A stretch of 64,000 nucleotides of DNA from Kocuria soli (GCF_003797835.1 NZ_RKMF01000015.1:34206-98205), one strand, 5' to 3'; numbered from the stretch's first letter, positions 29,201 to 37,883 are shown. Program-made: numbers and translations. Notes: generated from the sequence alone by a model not told the origin.

Positions 29201-29526
29201 GGTGCTACCTCACTGGTCAGACCCAGGGTGCGGGGGCAGGACAGGGAGGAAAGCGCACCACCGGATGGTCAACTCACAGTCAGGCCTACCCCTTTGCTGA
29301 CAGATATTCACTAAGAATGTGCAACTTTTGCAATTAAGTCGAAAGAATCAGCAGCGGCTAATCCAACACTAAATAGATTTCCTTGATCAAAGGCAATTTT
29401 CAGGAGAATGTCGGTGTGATTCCGACGGCTTGCGACCCGCCGTCGTCGGCCCGATCGGGATCCCGTGGCAAAATCAGCCCCCTAACAACCTAATGTGGTG
29501 TGCAACACATTCAAGGAGGTGGGCTC
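29201..29526. promoter_or_regulatory. norZ/tetR divergent control region
   Basis: A 326-bp, comparatively AT-rich region without a gene. It has two related sites sharing TGTGCAAC. One is at 29318-29325, within AATGTGCAACTTTTGCAA and containing the inverted repeat TGCAA-CTT-TTGCA. The other is at 29499-29506, within the imperfect palindrome AATGTGGTGTGCAACACATT (29492-29511) that overlaps the TetR gene's ribosome-binding region. A TTGATCAA palindrome is at 29383-29390. The repeats suggest one regulator, probably the TetR protein, acting on both genes. Confidence 0.5.
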
Positions 29527-30141
29527 GTGCCGAAGATCAATGCGGCCAACATGGCTGAGCACAAGGAGCGGACCTACGCCTCCTTGCTGCAGGCCACTCA
29601 GGAGCTCATCGCCGAGCAAGGGATCGAATCCGTGTCCATGGCCGAGATCGCCAAGCGGGCCGGTGTCGCCCGGACGGCGATCTACAACTACGCGCCGGAC
29701 AAGGAGTCGCTGCTGTTGGCCTCGGCCGAGGCCGCCGTCACGGCGATCCAGCCGGTTCTGGGGGCACTGGTGGCAGAGACCTCCGTGTCCGCCGTGGAAC
29801 GGCTGGAGGGGTTGATCCGGCTACTCCTGGCGAACGTGGCCAACAAGGCATATGGCGCCTTGGCGGTCTGGGCTCTGCGTCAGAGACCGACCGCGGCGGA
29901 CGGCGACCTGTTCGAAGCGCAGAAGAACGTCATGGTCAACGTGGTCTTGGACCTGCTGCAGCAAGCTGTCGCGGGACGAGAGATTCCGGAACCCGCCGAT
30001 CTGACACTGGTCCTGGATCTGATGGTGGCCACGATGGAGCGAACCATCGAACACATCGACCGGGACCCCGCGCGGGTGCAGGAGATCAGCGACATGACCG
30101 TTAGTTTCATCCTGGGCGGACTGGGCGCGGGGAAAATCTGA
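29527..30141 (+). CDS. TetR-family regulator, probable nitric-oxide-reductase repressor
   Basis: A 204-residue TetR protein with HTH at about residues 18-58 (ELIAEQGIESVSMAEIAKRAGVARTAIYNYAPDKESLL). GTG 29527 was chosen because AAGGAGGTGGG precedes it at normal spacing; an upstream in-frame ATG would bury that signal. It is divergent from norZ and has a palindrome over its own translation start region, so autoregulation and control of norZ are likely. The effector is unknown. Confidence 0.85.
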   Translation: MPKINAANMAEHKERTYASLLQATQELIAEQGIESVSMAEIAKRAGVARTAIYNYAPDKESLLLASAEAAVTAIQPVLGALVAETSVSAVERLEGLIRLLLANVANKAYGALAVWALRQRPTAADGDLFEAQKNVMVNVVLDLLQQAVAGREIPEPADLTLVLDLMVATMERTIEHIDRDPARVQEISDMTVSFILGGLGAGKI

Positions 30142-30183
30142 CAGCACGGAATCACCCGGAACTCAAGGCCGTTGGGACACCTG

Positions 30184-31158
30184 ATGAATGTCCGAATTTC
30201 CATGCTGGACCGTTCCAGAACTCGCCGATACCAAACCGACGCGGCGGCGTTGACGCAGACCGTCACCCGCGCGCAGCACGCGGAATCCGCCGGGTACCAC
30301 CGCTTCTGGGTTTCTGAGCACCACGGGGTTCCGGGGGTGGCTTCGGGCAGACCTGCACTCATGGCTCAGGCCGTCGCCGCCACGACGAACACGATCCGCG
30401 TCGGCTCCGGCGGGGTCATGCTCCCCAACCACCGACCGCTGGTCGTGGCCGAGGAGTTCGCGGTGCTCACGGCGCTGCACGGCGAACGCTTCGACCTTGG
30501 AGTCGGCCGCTCCCTGGGGTTCACCAAACCCGTCCGTGAGGCGCTGGGCACGACGCAGGCGGAACCGGCCGATTTCCTCCGAGACATCACAAGACTTCGC
30601 GACTACCTGACGGGCCGGGCCGCCATCACCATGCGCCCGTCCCTGCCCGGCACCATTCCCGTGTTCGTGCTGGGTACCGGCAGCGGGTTGAAGTTCGCGG
30701 CCGAGCTGGGATTGCCCGTCGTCGTCGGTGGTCCACTGATCGCTGCGGATCCCGCCCCGTTCGAGGAGTACCGGGCCACGTTCCGGCCGAGCGCGGAATG
30801 TCCGGAACCGTATCTAGTGGTCTCGGCGGAGATCTTCGTGGCAGACACGGGGTCCGAAGCCCGGGAGCTCGCGCTGCCGGAGGCGTGGGCCATGGCACAG
30901 TCGCGGCTCACGGGCGCTTTCCCTCCCCTGGCGCCGACGACGACGATCCCGGCTCCCCTCGCCGCCCGGGAGGCGGAGTACGTGGACCAAGCGCTGAAGT
31001 TCGTCATCGCCGGGACCGAGGACACCGTTCAGGACCGACTGCAGGAATTGATCACCCGGACCGGAGCGGACGAGATCATGAGCACCGCATCCACGTTCGA
31101 CACCCAGGCCCTGTACGCCTCCGATTCCCGCCTGGTCGAGGTCGTCAAGTCACTGTGA
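30184..31158 (+). CDS. LLM-class flavin-dependent oxidoreductase
   Basis: A 324-residue luciferase-like monooxygenase. It opens with a typical beta strand (NVRISMLDRSR), then GYHRFWVSEHH, GSGGVMLPNH and LGVGRSLGFTKP, all family landmarks for the TIM-barrel and flavin pocket. It probably uses FMNH2 or F420; the substrate is unknown. It lies 42 bp after the TetR gene on the same strand and may be co-transcribed. ATG 30184 starts the first barrel strand. Confidence 0.87.
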   Translation: MNVRISMLDRSRTRRYQTDAAALTQTVTRAQHAESAGYHRFWVSEHHGVPGVASGRPALMAQAVAATTNTIRVGSGGVMLPNHRPLVVAEEFAVLTALHGERFDLGVGRSLGFTKPVREALGTTQAEPADFLRDITRLRDYLTGRAAITMRPSLPGTIPVFVLGTGSGLKFAAELGLPVVVGGPLIAADPAPFEEYRATFRPSAECPEPYLVVSAEIFVADTGSEARELALPEAWAMAQSRLTGAFPPLAPTTTIPAPLAAREAEYVDQALKFVIAGTEDTVQDRLQELITRTGADEIMSTASTFDTQALYASDSRLVEVVKSL

Positions 31159-31183
31159 TCTCCGGCTGCCCCCGGCAGCAGAC

Positions 31184-31894
31184 CTACTGGGAGGGCGGAA
31201 GTTCTCCGCTCATCGTCACTCTGTCGGATTCCGGGTCCACGGTGTAGGTGGCGACGGCGGACTCGGTCGGGTTGGCGTTGGCGTCCTCGGGGCCGGGCCA
31301 TACGTACGTCACCTGGAGCGTGGAGTCGTCCACGCGGACGATCTGCGGGGAGAACCCATAGGCCTCATCATTGGCCGTACCGATGTACTCGCCGTTGCTG
31401 AAGAGCAGGATCTGGTAAGGGGAGGAAGCCGTGGCCCCCTCGACCGTCACCGCGACGGCGGACAGCTCGGCGCAGTCGTCGTACGTGTCCGTTGCGGCGG
31501 TCTGCCCGTCCCACGCCCACGTTTCTCCGAGGCCGGAGTCATACTCCGGGACTTGAGGCAGGTTGTCCGCGACTGCCTGATCCGCCGGTATCCCTGAGCA
31601 CGTGGGCTCGGTCGACGACGTAGGAGTCGCCGACGACGTGGCCGAGGGTTCCGCCGTCGTGGGTTCGGTGGAGGGGGCCGCGCTTGTTGCGGTAGGTGCC
31701 GCAGGGGCGCCGGTCTCTGCGCTCGGGCTCGTGGACGCGCTGGACCCTGTCGACTCAGTGGATTCCGCGGACGCCGACGACGCAGGCGCGCTGGTTTCTG
31801 TTCCACCGTCGGAACCGCCGCCGGTTCCACCGCCGCACGCCGAGAGGGCGAACATGAGTGCCAGGACCACCGTTGCCGTGGATGCCTTCTTCAT
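31184..31894 (-). CDS. LppP/LprE-type lipoprotein
   Basis: A 236-residue secreted lipoprotein. The signal peptide MKKASTATVVLALMFALSAC ends in lipobox LSAC, then comes a Ser/Thr/Ala-rich linker to about residue 105. The globular C-terminal domain resembles the mycobacterial LppP/LprE family, of unknown function at the cell envelope. GGAGGT before ATG 31894 fixes the start; the open frame runs further up without signal. It is convergent with the LLM gene. Confidence 0.82.
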   Translation of the reverse strand: MKKASTATVVLALMFALSACGGGTGGGSDGGTETSAPASSASAESTESTGSSASTSPSAETGAPAAPTATSAAPSTEPTTAEPSATSSATPTSSTEPTCSGIPADQAVADNLPQVPEYDSGLGETWAWDGQTAATDTYDDCAELSAVAVTVEGATASSPYQILLFSNGEYIGTANDEAYGFSPQIVRVDDSTLQVTYVWPGPEDANANPTESAVATYTVDPESDRVTMSGELPPSQ

Positions 31895-32029
31895 TGCTAC
31901 CTCCATCGCCGCGTTCCCGTTGCCGAGCCCACCGTGGTGAGACGTGGCCAGGCTAGGACAGCCCGGGTACGCCCTCAATGGCTCGGCAGAACATGACGTG
32001 GCGGGCACGCGGCTGTTATCGAAGGGCCC

Positions 32030-32887
32030 TCAGTGGTCGCTTTCCATGGTCTCCTGGAACAGCGTGAGGTCCAGGTCGGGCAGGGACGGCGCCGCCAACC
32101 GGGCGTTGACGGAGAGCCACGGGGTCAGCCGTGGCTCGGCCGTCAGCTGGGCACCGCCGTCGACCGCCCGTTGCGTCACGGCCGCCGTGTCGTCGACCTC
32201 CAGAGCGAGACGAATTGGGGTGCTGGGCCGCCCCTCCGCCTCGACGTCGTCGATGAATCGTTTGTGCGCGGGATTGGTGATCTCCAGAGTCGCGCGGCCG
32301 GCGTCCAGGATGACGACTTGTGCGTCGTCGGCTTCGGAGAAGGCCGCCAGGGCCGACATTCCCAAGGCGTCCTGGAAGAACGCCCGCGCCGCGTCGAAGT
32401 CGGCGGCCTCGATCACCAGGCGCAGTTGCCGAACGGCCGGGGTGTTGGACGTGGGTTCGGCGGGGTCACATGTATTCGTCATGCCCTGATGCTCAGCCCT
32501 GACACCGGTGTCAGGTTCAAGACGCCATGACGTCCTCACGGTGTCGACCCGCGTTTCGGACTGCAGCGCCCGAAGGGTGTCGAGTTCACGGTCCAGGTCC
32601 CGGCGGCGCTCCTCCAACCGGCTGACTTCCCGTTCCAAAAGGTCCTCCAGCACGCCGGTCCGCTCCTCCAGGGGAGCCTCCAGACACGGCAGCACCTGGT
32701 CGATGGTGCGGCTGCCCAAACCCGCGGCGAACAGGTACTGGATCAGAATCACCCGCTCCACGGTGTCCTCATCGAAATCACGCCACCCGCCCGGACTCCG
32801 GCAGGAACGGATCAACCCTTGCGCCTCGTAGTAGCGCAGGGACCGCGCGCTGACCCCCGTGGACTCCGCCAGTTCGCCGATCCGCAT
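32030..32887 (-). CDS. MerR regulator fused in frame to a VOC domain
   Basis: A 285-residue frame. Residues 1-70 are a MerR HTH (MRIGELAESTGVSARSLRYYEAQG), about 75-120 a coiled coil (LEEERRRDLDRELDTLRAL-type). From MTNTCDP (ATG at 32482) comes a complete glyoxalase/VOC-like domain of about 150 residues. The linker EPDTGVR is encoded by the palindrome CCTGACACCGGTGTCAGG, which also stands upstream of the gene. So either this is a real fusion or two genes whose intervening stop was lost, with the VOC gene also expressed from an internal MerR-type promoter. GGAGGA precedes ATG 32887. No stop interrupts the frame. Confidence 0.75.
   Translation of the reverse strand: MRIGELAESTGVSARSLRYYEAQGLIRSCRSPGGWRDFDEDTVERVILIQYLFAAGLGSRTIDQVLPCLEAPLEERTGVLEDLLEREVSRLEERRRDLDRELDTLRALQSETRVDTVRTSWRLEPDTGVRAEHQGMTNTCDPAEPTSNTPAVRQLRLVIEAADFDAARAFFQDALGMSALAAFSEADDAQVVILDAGRATLEITNPAHKRFIDDVEAEGRPSTPIRLALEVDDTAAVTQRAVDGGAQLTAEPRLTPWLSVNARLAAPSLPDLDLTLFQETMESDH
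32498..32515. promoter_or_regulatory. MerR operator inside the MerR-VOC frame
   Basis: The 18-base perfect palindrome CCTGACACCGGTGTCAGG lies 16 bp upstream of the VOC-domain ATG. On the minus strand TTGAAC adjoins it, so the palindrome would sit in the long spacer typical of MerR-type promoters. Confidence 0.75.
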
Positions 32888-32912
32888 CTCGTCCTCCGGT
32901 AGAGAGCTTGCA

Positions 32913-32930
32913 CCTGACACCGGTGTCAGG
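32913..32930. promoter_or_regulatory. MerR operator upstream of merR
   Basis: An identical copy of CCTGACACCGGTGTCAGG (extended to 20 bases by flanking A/T) lies 25 bp upstream of the MerR start, in the divergent region shared with the first SMR gene. It is expected to give autoregulation and perhaps control of the efflux pair. Confidence 0.75.
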
Positions 32931-33033
32931 TCCGATCCTCGATACGCCGCGGGACCCAGTGATTCCCACACCTTGGTGAATCAGGGGTGAATCCAGTGCC
33001 GTGCCCCGCCGTCACCGTATACAAGGAGCCGTT

Positions 33034-33354
33034 GTGAGCTGGTTGTTCCTGTCCGTCGCCATCGTTTTCGAGATCACCGTTGCCCTGGCTGCCGGCTTGG
33101 CGCAGGGCTTCACCCGCGTGGGGTGGACCGTGGTGACTCTGATCAGCGGTGGCATCGCCGCCTATTTCCCGAGTCTCGCCCTGCTCACCTTCGACGTGGG
33201 AGTGGGGTACGCGCTGTGGACCTCTATCGCGGGAGTCGGGATTGTGGTGCTCGGTGCGCTCTTCTTCGGACAGCGCCTCGCGTGGCGGAAAGCCGTGGGG
33301 ATCGCCGTCGTGATCGGCGGCGTCGTCGGGCTGCAGCTCTGCGGAGCCGCGTGA
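33034..33354 (+). CDS. small multidrug resistance (SMR) efflux protein, subunit 1
   Basis: A 106-residue protein of four helices. The SMR essential glutamate is present (VFEITVAL, Glu13), as is the GVGYALWTSIAGVGIVVLGALFFGQ loop-helix. It exchanges protons for cationic drugs or guanidinium-like compounds in the membrane. GTG 33034 follows AAGGAG; an upstream in-frame ATG would add a non-hydrophobic tail. It is followed after 47 bp by a second SMR gene, so a heterodimer is likely. Confidence 0.88.
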   Translation: MSWLFLSVAIVFEITVALAAGLAQGFTRVGWTVVTLISGGIAAYFPSLALLTFDVGVGYALWTSIAGVGIVVLGALFFGQRLAWRKAVGIAVVIGGVVGLQLCGAA

Positions 33355-33401
33355 GCCCACAAGCCGTCGCCCAGCAATCTCCCTTCAGGAAAGGAAGTCG
33401 C

Positions 33402-33794
33402 ATGTCCACCGCAAGCACGAATCAACCATCCCAGCATCCGCATGCCGAACATCAGCCTTCAGGCGCGTCATCCTGGGCCGTGCTCCTTCTGGCAGGTGCC
33501 TTCGAGGTCGGTTACGCACTGTCGGTCGGCGGGAGCCAAGGCTTCACCGTGCTCAGTTGGTCCGTCGTGGCCGTTGTGTTCTTCCTGCTGACGCTGTTCT
33601 GCCTCAGCCGCGCCCTCCGGGGGATCGACGTCGGCATCGGCTACGCGGTCTGGGCGGGGATCGGCGCGGTGGGCGCAGCCGTACTGGGGCCGGTATTCTT
33701 CGACGAAGTCCTCACTCCGTCACGGGCGGTCTGGCTGGCCGTGATCATCTCGGGAGTCGTGTGGTTGAAGGTGGCCGACGGGCACAAGGGCTGA
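33402..33794 (+). CDS. SMR efflux protein, subunit 2
   Basis: A 130-residue SMR protein with a 24-residue polar extension before the first helix. The essential glutamate lies in GAFEVGYAL, and IGYAVWAGIGAVGAAVLGPVFFDE matches the third helix. AAAGGAAG precedes the ATG. Paired SMR genes usually form heterodimers of opposed topology (EbrAB/YkkCD type). The N-terminal tail is longer than usual. Confidence 0.88.
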   Translation: MSTASTNQPSQHPHAEHQPSGASSWAVLLLAGAFEVGYALSVGGSQGFTVLSWSVVAVVFFLLTLFCLSRALRGIDVGIGYAVWAGIGAVGAAVLGPVFFDEVLTPSRAVWLAVIISGVVWLKVADGHKG

Positions 33795-33946
33795 AGCCGG
33801 CATCCAGGAAACTTCCAGGGTCAGGACACCAGGAGTCACAAATCCTGACGCGAAGCTCACACCGGCGCCTCGGCGGGACTATTTCGCTGGCCCGCATCGC
33901 TGAGGGGGGCGAGAACCAGATCTTCGTCCCCCAGCCAGGAGGCACA

Positions 33947-35080
33947 GTGCCAGGCTTCACCACCCGCGTCATCCACGCGTTGCACGACGTCGAAAAGGGC
34001 GCCGTGACCCCGCCGATCTACCCGGCGTCCACCTTCCTACAGCCCACCGAGGGCGGGGAAGGCGAGTTCGAGTACCAGCGTGGCTCCAACCCCACGCGCA
34101 CCGATGCGGAGACCACCCTGGCCGCCGTCGAAGGCTCCAAGCACGCGTTCGCGTTTGCCACGGGCATGGCCGCCACCGGCTCCGTGCTGGGCATGTTGGC
34201 CTCCGGTGACGAAGTCATCATGGGCCTGCCGGTCTACGGCGGAAACTACCGCTGGGCCACGATCGAACTGCCCAAGCGCGGCGTGACCACCACCTTTGTC
34301 CCGGACCTGAACCAGCTGACGGAGGACCACTTCACGGATTCCGTCAAGATGGTGTTCCTGGAGACCCCCACCAATCCCACACTGCGTGTGGCCGACATCC
34401 GCCGCATCACGGATCTGGCCCACGCTCACGGCGCACTGGTAGTCGTGGACAACACGTTCCTCACCCCCTACCTGCAGCGCCCCCTGGAGCTGGGGGCAGA
34501 CCTGACCGTCCAGTCGGCCACCAAGTACCTGGGTGGCCACGGCGACCTCCTGGCCGGCGTGGTGGCCACCAACGACGGCGACCTGGCCGCCACCGTTGCC
34601 CAGTCGCAGGTGATCTCCGGTGGGGTTCTGTCCCCCATCGACTCCTACCGTCTGTTGCAGAACGTCAAGACCCTGGGGTTGCGGCTGGACCGGCAGCAGG
34701 AGAACACGAGCCGCATCGTGGAGGCGCTGAACAACCACCCGGGCGTGAGCCGCGTGCTGGTTCCGGGGTCGTTCAGCGAGGACGAGGCCCGGATCCAGTC
34801 CGAGCAGGCCTCCGGACCGGGTGCCGTGTTCGCCTTCGAACTCGCCGACGGCAAGGATGTCCGCAAATTCCTGGCCGAACTCAAGGTGTTCGGCTTCGCC
34901 GTGAGCCTGGGCGGGATCGAATCCCTGATCTGCCTTCCCGCCTCCATGACCCACGGCGCCTACTCGGCCGAAGACCGCGAACTGGCGCAGATTCCCGACG
35001 GCCTGCTGCGCGTGGCCGTGGGCATCGAGGGAGCGGAAGACCTGATCGAGGACCTGACCCGTGCGATCGATGCGGCCTGA
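33947..35080 (+). CDS. PLP-dependent trans-sulfuration enzyme (cystathionine gamma-lyase/synthase or methionine gamma-lyase type)
   Basis: A 377-residue fold type I PLP enzyme of the Cys/Met metabolism family. YQRGSNPTRTDAE, the PLP-lysine region TVQSATKYLGGHGDLLAGVV and the closing SLGGIESLICLPASMTHG are diagnostic. The sequence does not settle whether it makes or cleaves cystathionine or cleaves methionine/cystine. GTG 33947 follows AGGAGG; the frame is open further upstream but that part is not protein-like. Its end overlaps the start of an amino-acid ABC importer by 11 bp, suggesting catabolism or use of the imported sulfur amino acid. Confidence 0.88.
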   Translation: MPGFTTRVIHALHDVEKGAVTPPIYPASTFLQPTEGGEGEFEYQRGSNPTRTDAETTLAAVEGSKHAFAFATGMAATGSVLGMLASGDEVIMGLPVYGGNYRWATIELPKRGVTTTFVPDLNQLTEDHFTDSVKMVFLETPTNPTLRVADIRRITDLAHAHGALVVVDNTFLTPYLQRPLELGADLTVQSATKYLGGHGDLLAGVVATNDGDLAATVAQSQVISGGVLSPIDSYRLLQNVKTLGLRLDRQQENTSRIVEALNNHPGVSRVLVPGSFSEDEARIQSEQASGPGAVFAFELADGKDVRKFLAELKVFGFAVSLGGIESLICLPASMTHGAYSAEDRELAQIPDGLLRVAVGIEGAEDLIEDLTRAIDAA

Positions 35081-35930
35081 CACCCCCGGCGTGCTGACAC
35101 AGATCGCGGACCTGCGCCCCACCCGCCGTCGTCTCCTGGGAGGAGCCGGTATCGGGGCGCTGAGCCTCGCCCTGGCAGCCTGCTCCGGCGACGACGAATC
35201 GGCGGACTCCGGCCCGCAGGGCGACCTGTTGGAGACCATCCGGTCCGCCGGCGAAATCCGCATCGGGATGGAAGGCACCTTCCAGCCGTACGGGTACCAC
35301 GATTCCTCCGGGAAGCTGGTGGGCTTCGAGAAGGAGATCGCTGACCTGGTCGCAGCCGATCTGGGCGTCGAGCCGGTGTACGTGGAGACCCAGTGGGACT
35401 CTCTGATCGCAGGTGTGGATGCCGGACGGTACGACATCGTGATCAACAACATCGCGCCCACGGCCGAGCGCCAGGAGGTCTTCGACTTCTCGGTCCCCTA
35501 CGCCGTGAGCGAGGGCAAGGTGGGGGTGGCGAACGACTCTCCGCTGCAGTCCGTCGACGAGATCGCCGGTCACTCGGCGGCCCAGACCGAGACCTCCAAC
35601 TTCGGCCAGGAAATGGCCAAGGCCGGAGCCGATCTGGTGCCCGTGACCGGCTTCGACGAGGCCGTCATGCTGGTCTCCTTCGGGCGCGTGGACATGACCG
35701 GCAACGACTTCGTGACCTTCGAGGCGTTCTCCCAACAGCGCCCCGACGTCGACATCCGGCTGCTGGACGGTGTGCTCGGTGAGCCCGCCGAATCGGCGAT
35801 CCTCATGCCCAAGGGGCAGGACAACCTGCGCGCCGCGATCGACAAATCCCTGCAAACCCACATGGACAACGGAGATCTGGCCAAGATCTTCCGGGATTAC
35901 GTGTCCATCGACCTCACCCCGGAATCATGA
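35070..35930 (+). CDS. amino-acid ABC transporter substrate-binding lipoprotein
   Basis: A 286-residue family 3 solute-binding protein. The signal peptide with an RRR start (Tat-like TRRRLLGGAG) ends in lipobox LAAC, then the binding fold opens with GEIRIGMEGTFQPYGYHDSSGKLVGFEKEIADLVA and continues with WDSLIAGVDAGRYDIVINNIAPTAER. It is anchored outside the membrane and captures a polar amino acid, probably cystine given the neighbour. ATG 35070 lies inside the end of the PLP enzyme gene. Confidence 0.9.
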   Translation: MRPDTPGVLTQIADLRPTRRRLLGGAGIGALSLALAACSGDDESADSGPQGDLLETIRSAGEIRIGMEGTFQPYGYHDSSGKLVGFEKEIADLVAADLGVEPVYVETQWDSLIAGVDAGRYDIVINNIAPTAERQEVFDFSVPYAVSEGKVGVANDSPLQSVDEIAGHSAAQTETSNFGQEMAKAGADLVPVTGFDEAVMLVSFGRVDMTGNDFVTFEAFSQQRPDVDIRLLDGVLGEPAESAILMPKGQDNLRAAIDKSLQTHMDNGDLAKIFRDYVSIDLTPES

Positions 35931-36601
35931 CTGAACTCTTCTCCCTCTGGGCAGAATCGCTGCCCCAACTGCTCCTGGCCACGCTCACGGTCACCATCCC
36001 GCTGAGCGCGCTGGCCTTCGTCCTGGCACTGATCGTGGCCGTGATCGCCACGGCCATGCGAATGGGCCGGGTGAAACCGCTGCAATGGCTGTCCCGGTTC
36101 TACGTGTGGCTGTTCCGCGGCACCCCGATCCTGGTTCAACTGTTCATCATCTTCTACGGACTGCCGGCCATCGGGATCACGCTCTCCGCGTGGGTCTCCG
36201 CGATCATCGCGTTCACGCTGAACACGGGCGCATACGCGGCCGAAACCCTTCGCGCCTCCGTGCAGTCGATCCCCCGCGGACAGATCGAGGCGGCCAAGAC
36301 GCTGAACTACACCGGCTGGCAGACGCTCCGGCACGTGATCGCCCCGCAGGCGCTGCGGATCGCGCTGCCTCCCCTGGGCAACGACCTGATCGACCTGGTC
36401 AAGGGCACGTCACTGGTCATGGTCATCACCCTGGCCGACGTGTTCCAGGTGGGTCGCCAGATCGCGGCCACCACCTTCCAGCCGCTAGCCCTCTACATGG
36501 AGGTGGCGCTGATCTATCTGATCATCTTCACCGTCCTGTCCTGGATCCAGGGACGTGCCGAGAAGGTCTCCAACCGCTACGTCAGGAGCACCAATGCTTG
36601 A
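35927..36601 (+). CDS. amino-acid ABC transporter permease
   Basis: A 224-residue His/Glu/Gln/Arg-type permease (HisM/TcyB-like) with five helices and the EAA loop ASVQSIPRGQIEAAKTLNYTG for ATPase contact. It overlaps the binding-protein stop by 4 bp (ATGA) and its own stop overlaps the ATPase start, so all three are translated together. Confidence 0.93.
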   Translation: MTELFSLWAESLPQLLLATLTVTIPLSALAFVLALIVAVIATAMRMGRVKPLQWLSRFYVWLFRGTPILVQLFIIFYGLPAIGITLSAWVSAIIAFTLNTGAYAAETLRASVQSIPRGQIEAAKTLNYTGWQTLRHVIAPQALRIALPPLGNDLIDLVKGTSLVMVITLADVFQVGRQIAATTFQPLALYMEVALIYLIIFTVLSWIQGRAEKVSNRYVRSTNA

Positions 36602-37331
36602 GTTGAAGAACGTTTCCAAGGCCTTCGGCGACAACCAGGTGCTCCAAGACGCCTCCCTCACCGTCCGCGACGGTGAAACCACGGTGATCCTGGGCCCCTC
36701 CGGCTCCGGCAAGTCCACGCTGCTGCGGTTCATGAACCTGCTGGAGTTCCCCGAGACCGGCTCCCTGAGCATCAACGACGACGCCGTCACGTTCGGCGGT
36801 CGTCTCACGGACGCCCAGATCCGATCTGTCCGGAAGCACTCCGCGATGGTCTTCCAGGGGTACAACCTGTTCCCCAACCAGACCGTGGTGGACAACGTCA
36901 GCCTGCCTCCGGTGCTCAACGGAAAGCTCTCCAAGGCTCAGGCTCGCGAGCGCGCGCAGGAGGTTCTTGACCGGGTGGGCATGGGCGATCGTCTGGACGA
37001 GTATCCGGACAATCTCTCGGGCGGTCAGCAGCAGCGCGTGGCGATCGCCCGGGCCTTGGCCGTGGACCCGGACTACCTGTTGTTCGACGAACCCACCTCC
37101 GCCCTGGACCCGGAACTGGCCGCCGACGTCACCCGGGTGATGGTCGACCTGGCTTCCGAAGGTCGTTCGCTCGTGGTGGTCACCCACAACATCGAGTTCG
37201 CCCGCCAGGTGGCCAAGCGCGTCATCTTCCTGGCGGATGGCTCCGTGGGCTTCGACGGAACCCCGGAGGAGTTCTTCGCCTCGGATTCGGAGCGGATCCA
37301 GCGGTACCTGAGCACGTACGGGACCGCGTAA
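36594..37331 (+). CDS. amino-acid ABC transporter ATP-binding protein
   Basis: A 245-residue ATPase with Walker A GPSGSGKST, signature LSGGQQQRVAIARAL, Walker B YLLFDEPTSALDPE and switch His in VVTHN. It powers the adjacent permease. ATG 36594 overlaps the permease by 8 bp; the open frame further upstream lies inside the permease gene. It is the last gene of the four-gene unit starting at 33947. Confidence 0.95.
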   Translation: MLELKNVSKAFGDNQVLQDASLTVRDGETTVILGPSGSGKSTLLRFMNLLEFPETGSLSINDDAVTFGGRLTDAQIRSVRKHSAMVFQGYNLFPNQTVVDNVSLPPVLNGKLSKAQARERAQEVLDRVGMGDRLDEYPDNLSGGQQQRVAIARALAVDPDYLLFDEPTSALDPELAADVTRVMVDLASEGRSLVVVTHNIEFARQVAKRVIFLADGSVGFDGTPEEFFASDSERIQRYLSTYGTA

Positions 37332-37546
37332 GGGACGGGCTTCATGCTCACTGGACAGCGGCGAACGTGAACTTGGATTCGGCACCTATTCCGTCCCCGA
37401 CTCGTTCTTCGAGCCCCTTCCCGACGACGAGATCGGTGCGTGGGAGGGCGGAGCGTGAGTGGTCTGCTCCTGGAGCGTGTGTTCGACGACCTGCCGGGAT
37501 TACAGATCGCCTGGTGAAGCGACGCTAGCCCGCACGGATCTGGGGG

Positions 37547-37828
37547 TCACCGCGGCACGTTCCGAATATCCGGAAGGCCCTTCTGGGCAACCTGGGCTTC
37601 ACGGCGCATCCGATCAACGGCATTTTCCGCATTGCGGCGCCGTACCTGCCGCTCGCGCGCCTCCCGCCACGAATACGGATCCGTGGCCAGTGGCCGCTCT
37701 GCCGACGGTTCGGTGACCTCCTGACCGCGGGTCCAGCGTCGCGCCAGGGCCCTGGAGGCGACACCCAGCACCGCGGTGATGACGGCTATGGCAGCAACGA
37801 CGAAGAGGCCGGTGAGTGTGGTGTTCAT
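37547..37828 (-). CDS. small single-helix membrane protein, unknown
   Basis: A 93-residue protein with one N-terminal helix (TLTGLFVVAAIAVITAVLGVASRALA, residues 3-28) followed by a basic, Arg-rich cytoplasmic tail. I do not recognise a family. CAGGCT ends 6 nt before the ATG, matching the leaderless pattern of nearby genes. It is divergent from lysR. The 215 bp between the ABC transporter and this stop show nothing convincing. Confidence 0.55.
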   Translation of the reverse strand: MNTTLTGLFVVAAIAVITAVLGVASRALARRWTRGQEVTEPSAERPLATDPYSWREARERQVRRRNAENAVDRMRREAQVAQKGLPDIRNVPR

Positions 37829-37883
37829 GGTTCGAGCCTGCGGCCGCCAACCACATAGGACAAGCGAACGTTTCTTGCCTTCT

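Noticed and set aside
29383..29390. FNR/CRP-type site TTGATCAA before norZ
   Set aside because: The half-sites are fused without the four-base spacer of FNR sites, so it does not fit the consensus.
33795..33946. Possible SAM-type riboswitch before the trans-sulfuration enzyme gene
   Set aside because: One weak hairpin (GTCAGGA/TCCTGAC at about 33820-33848) is visible, but no core of any SAM riboswitch class could be recognised.
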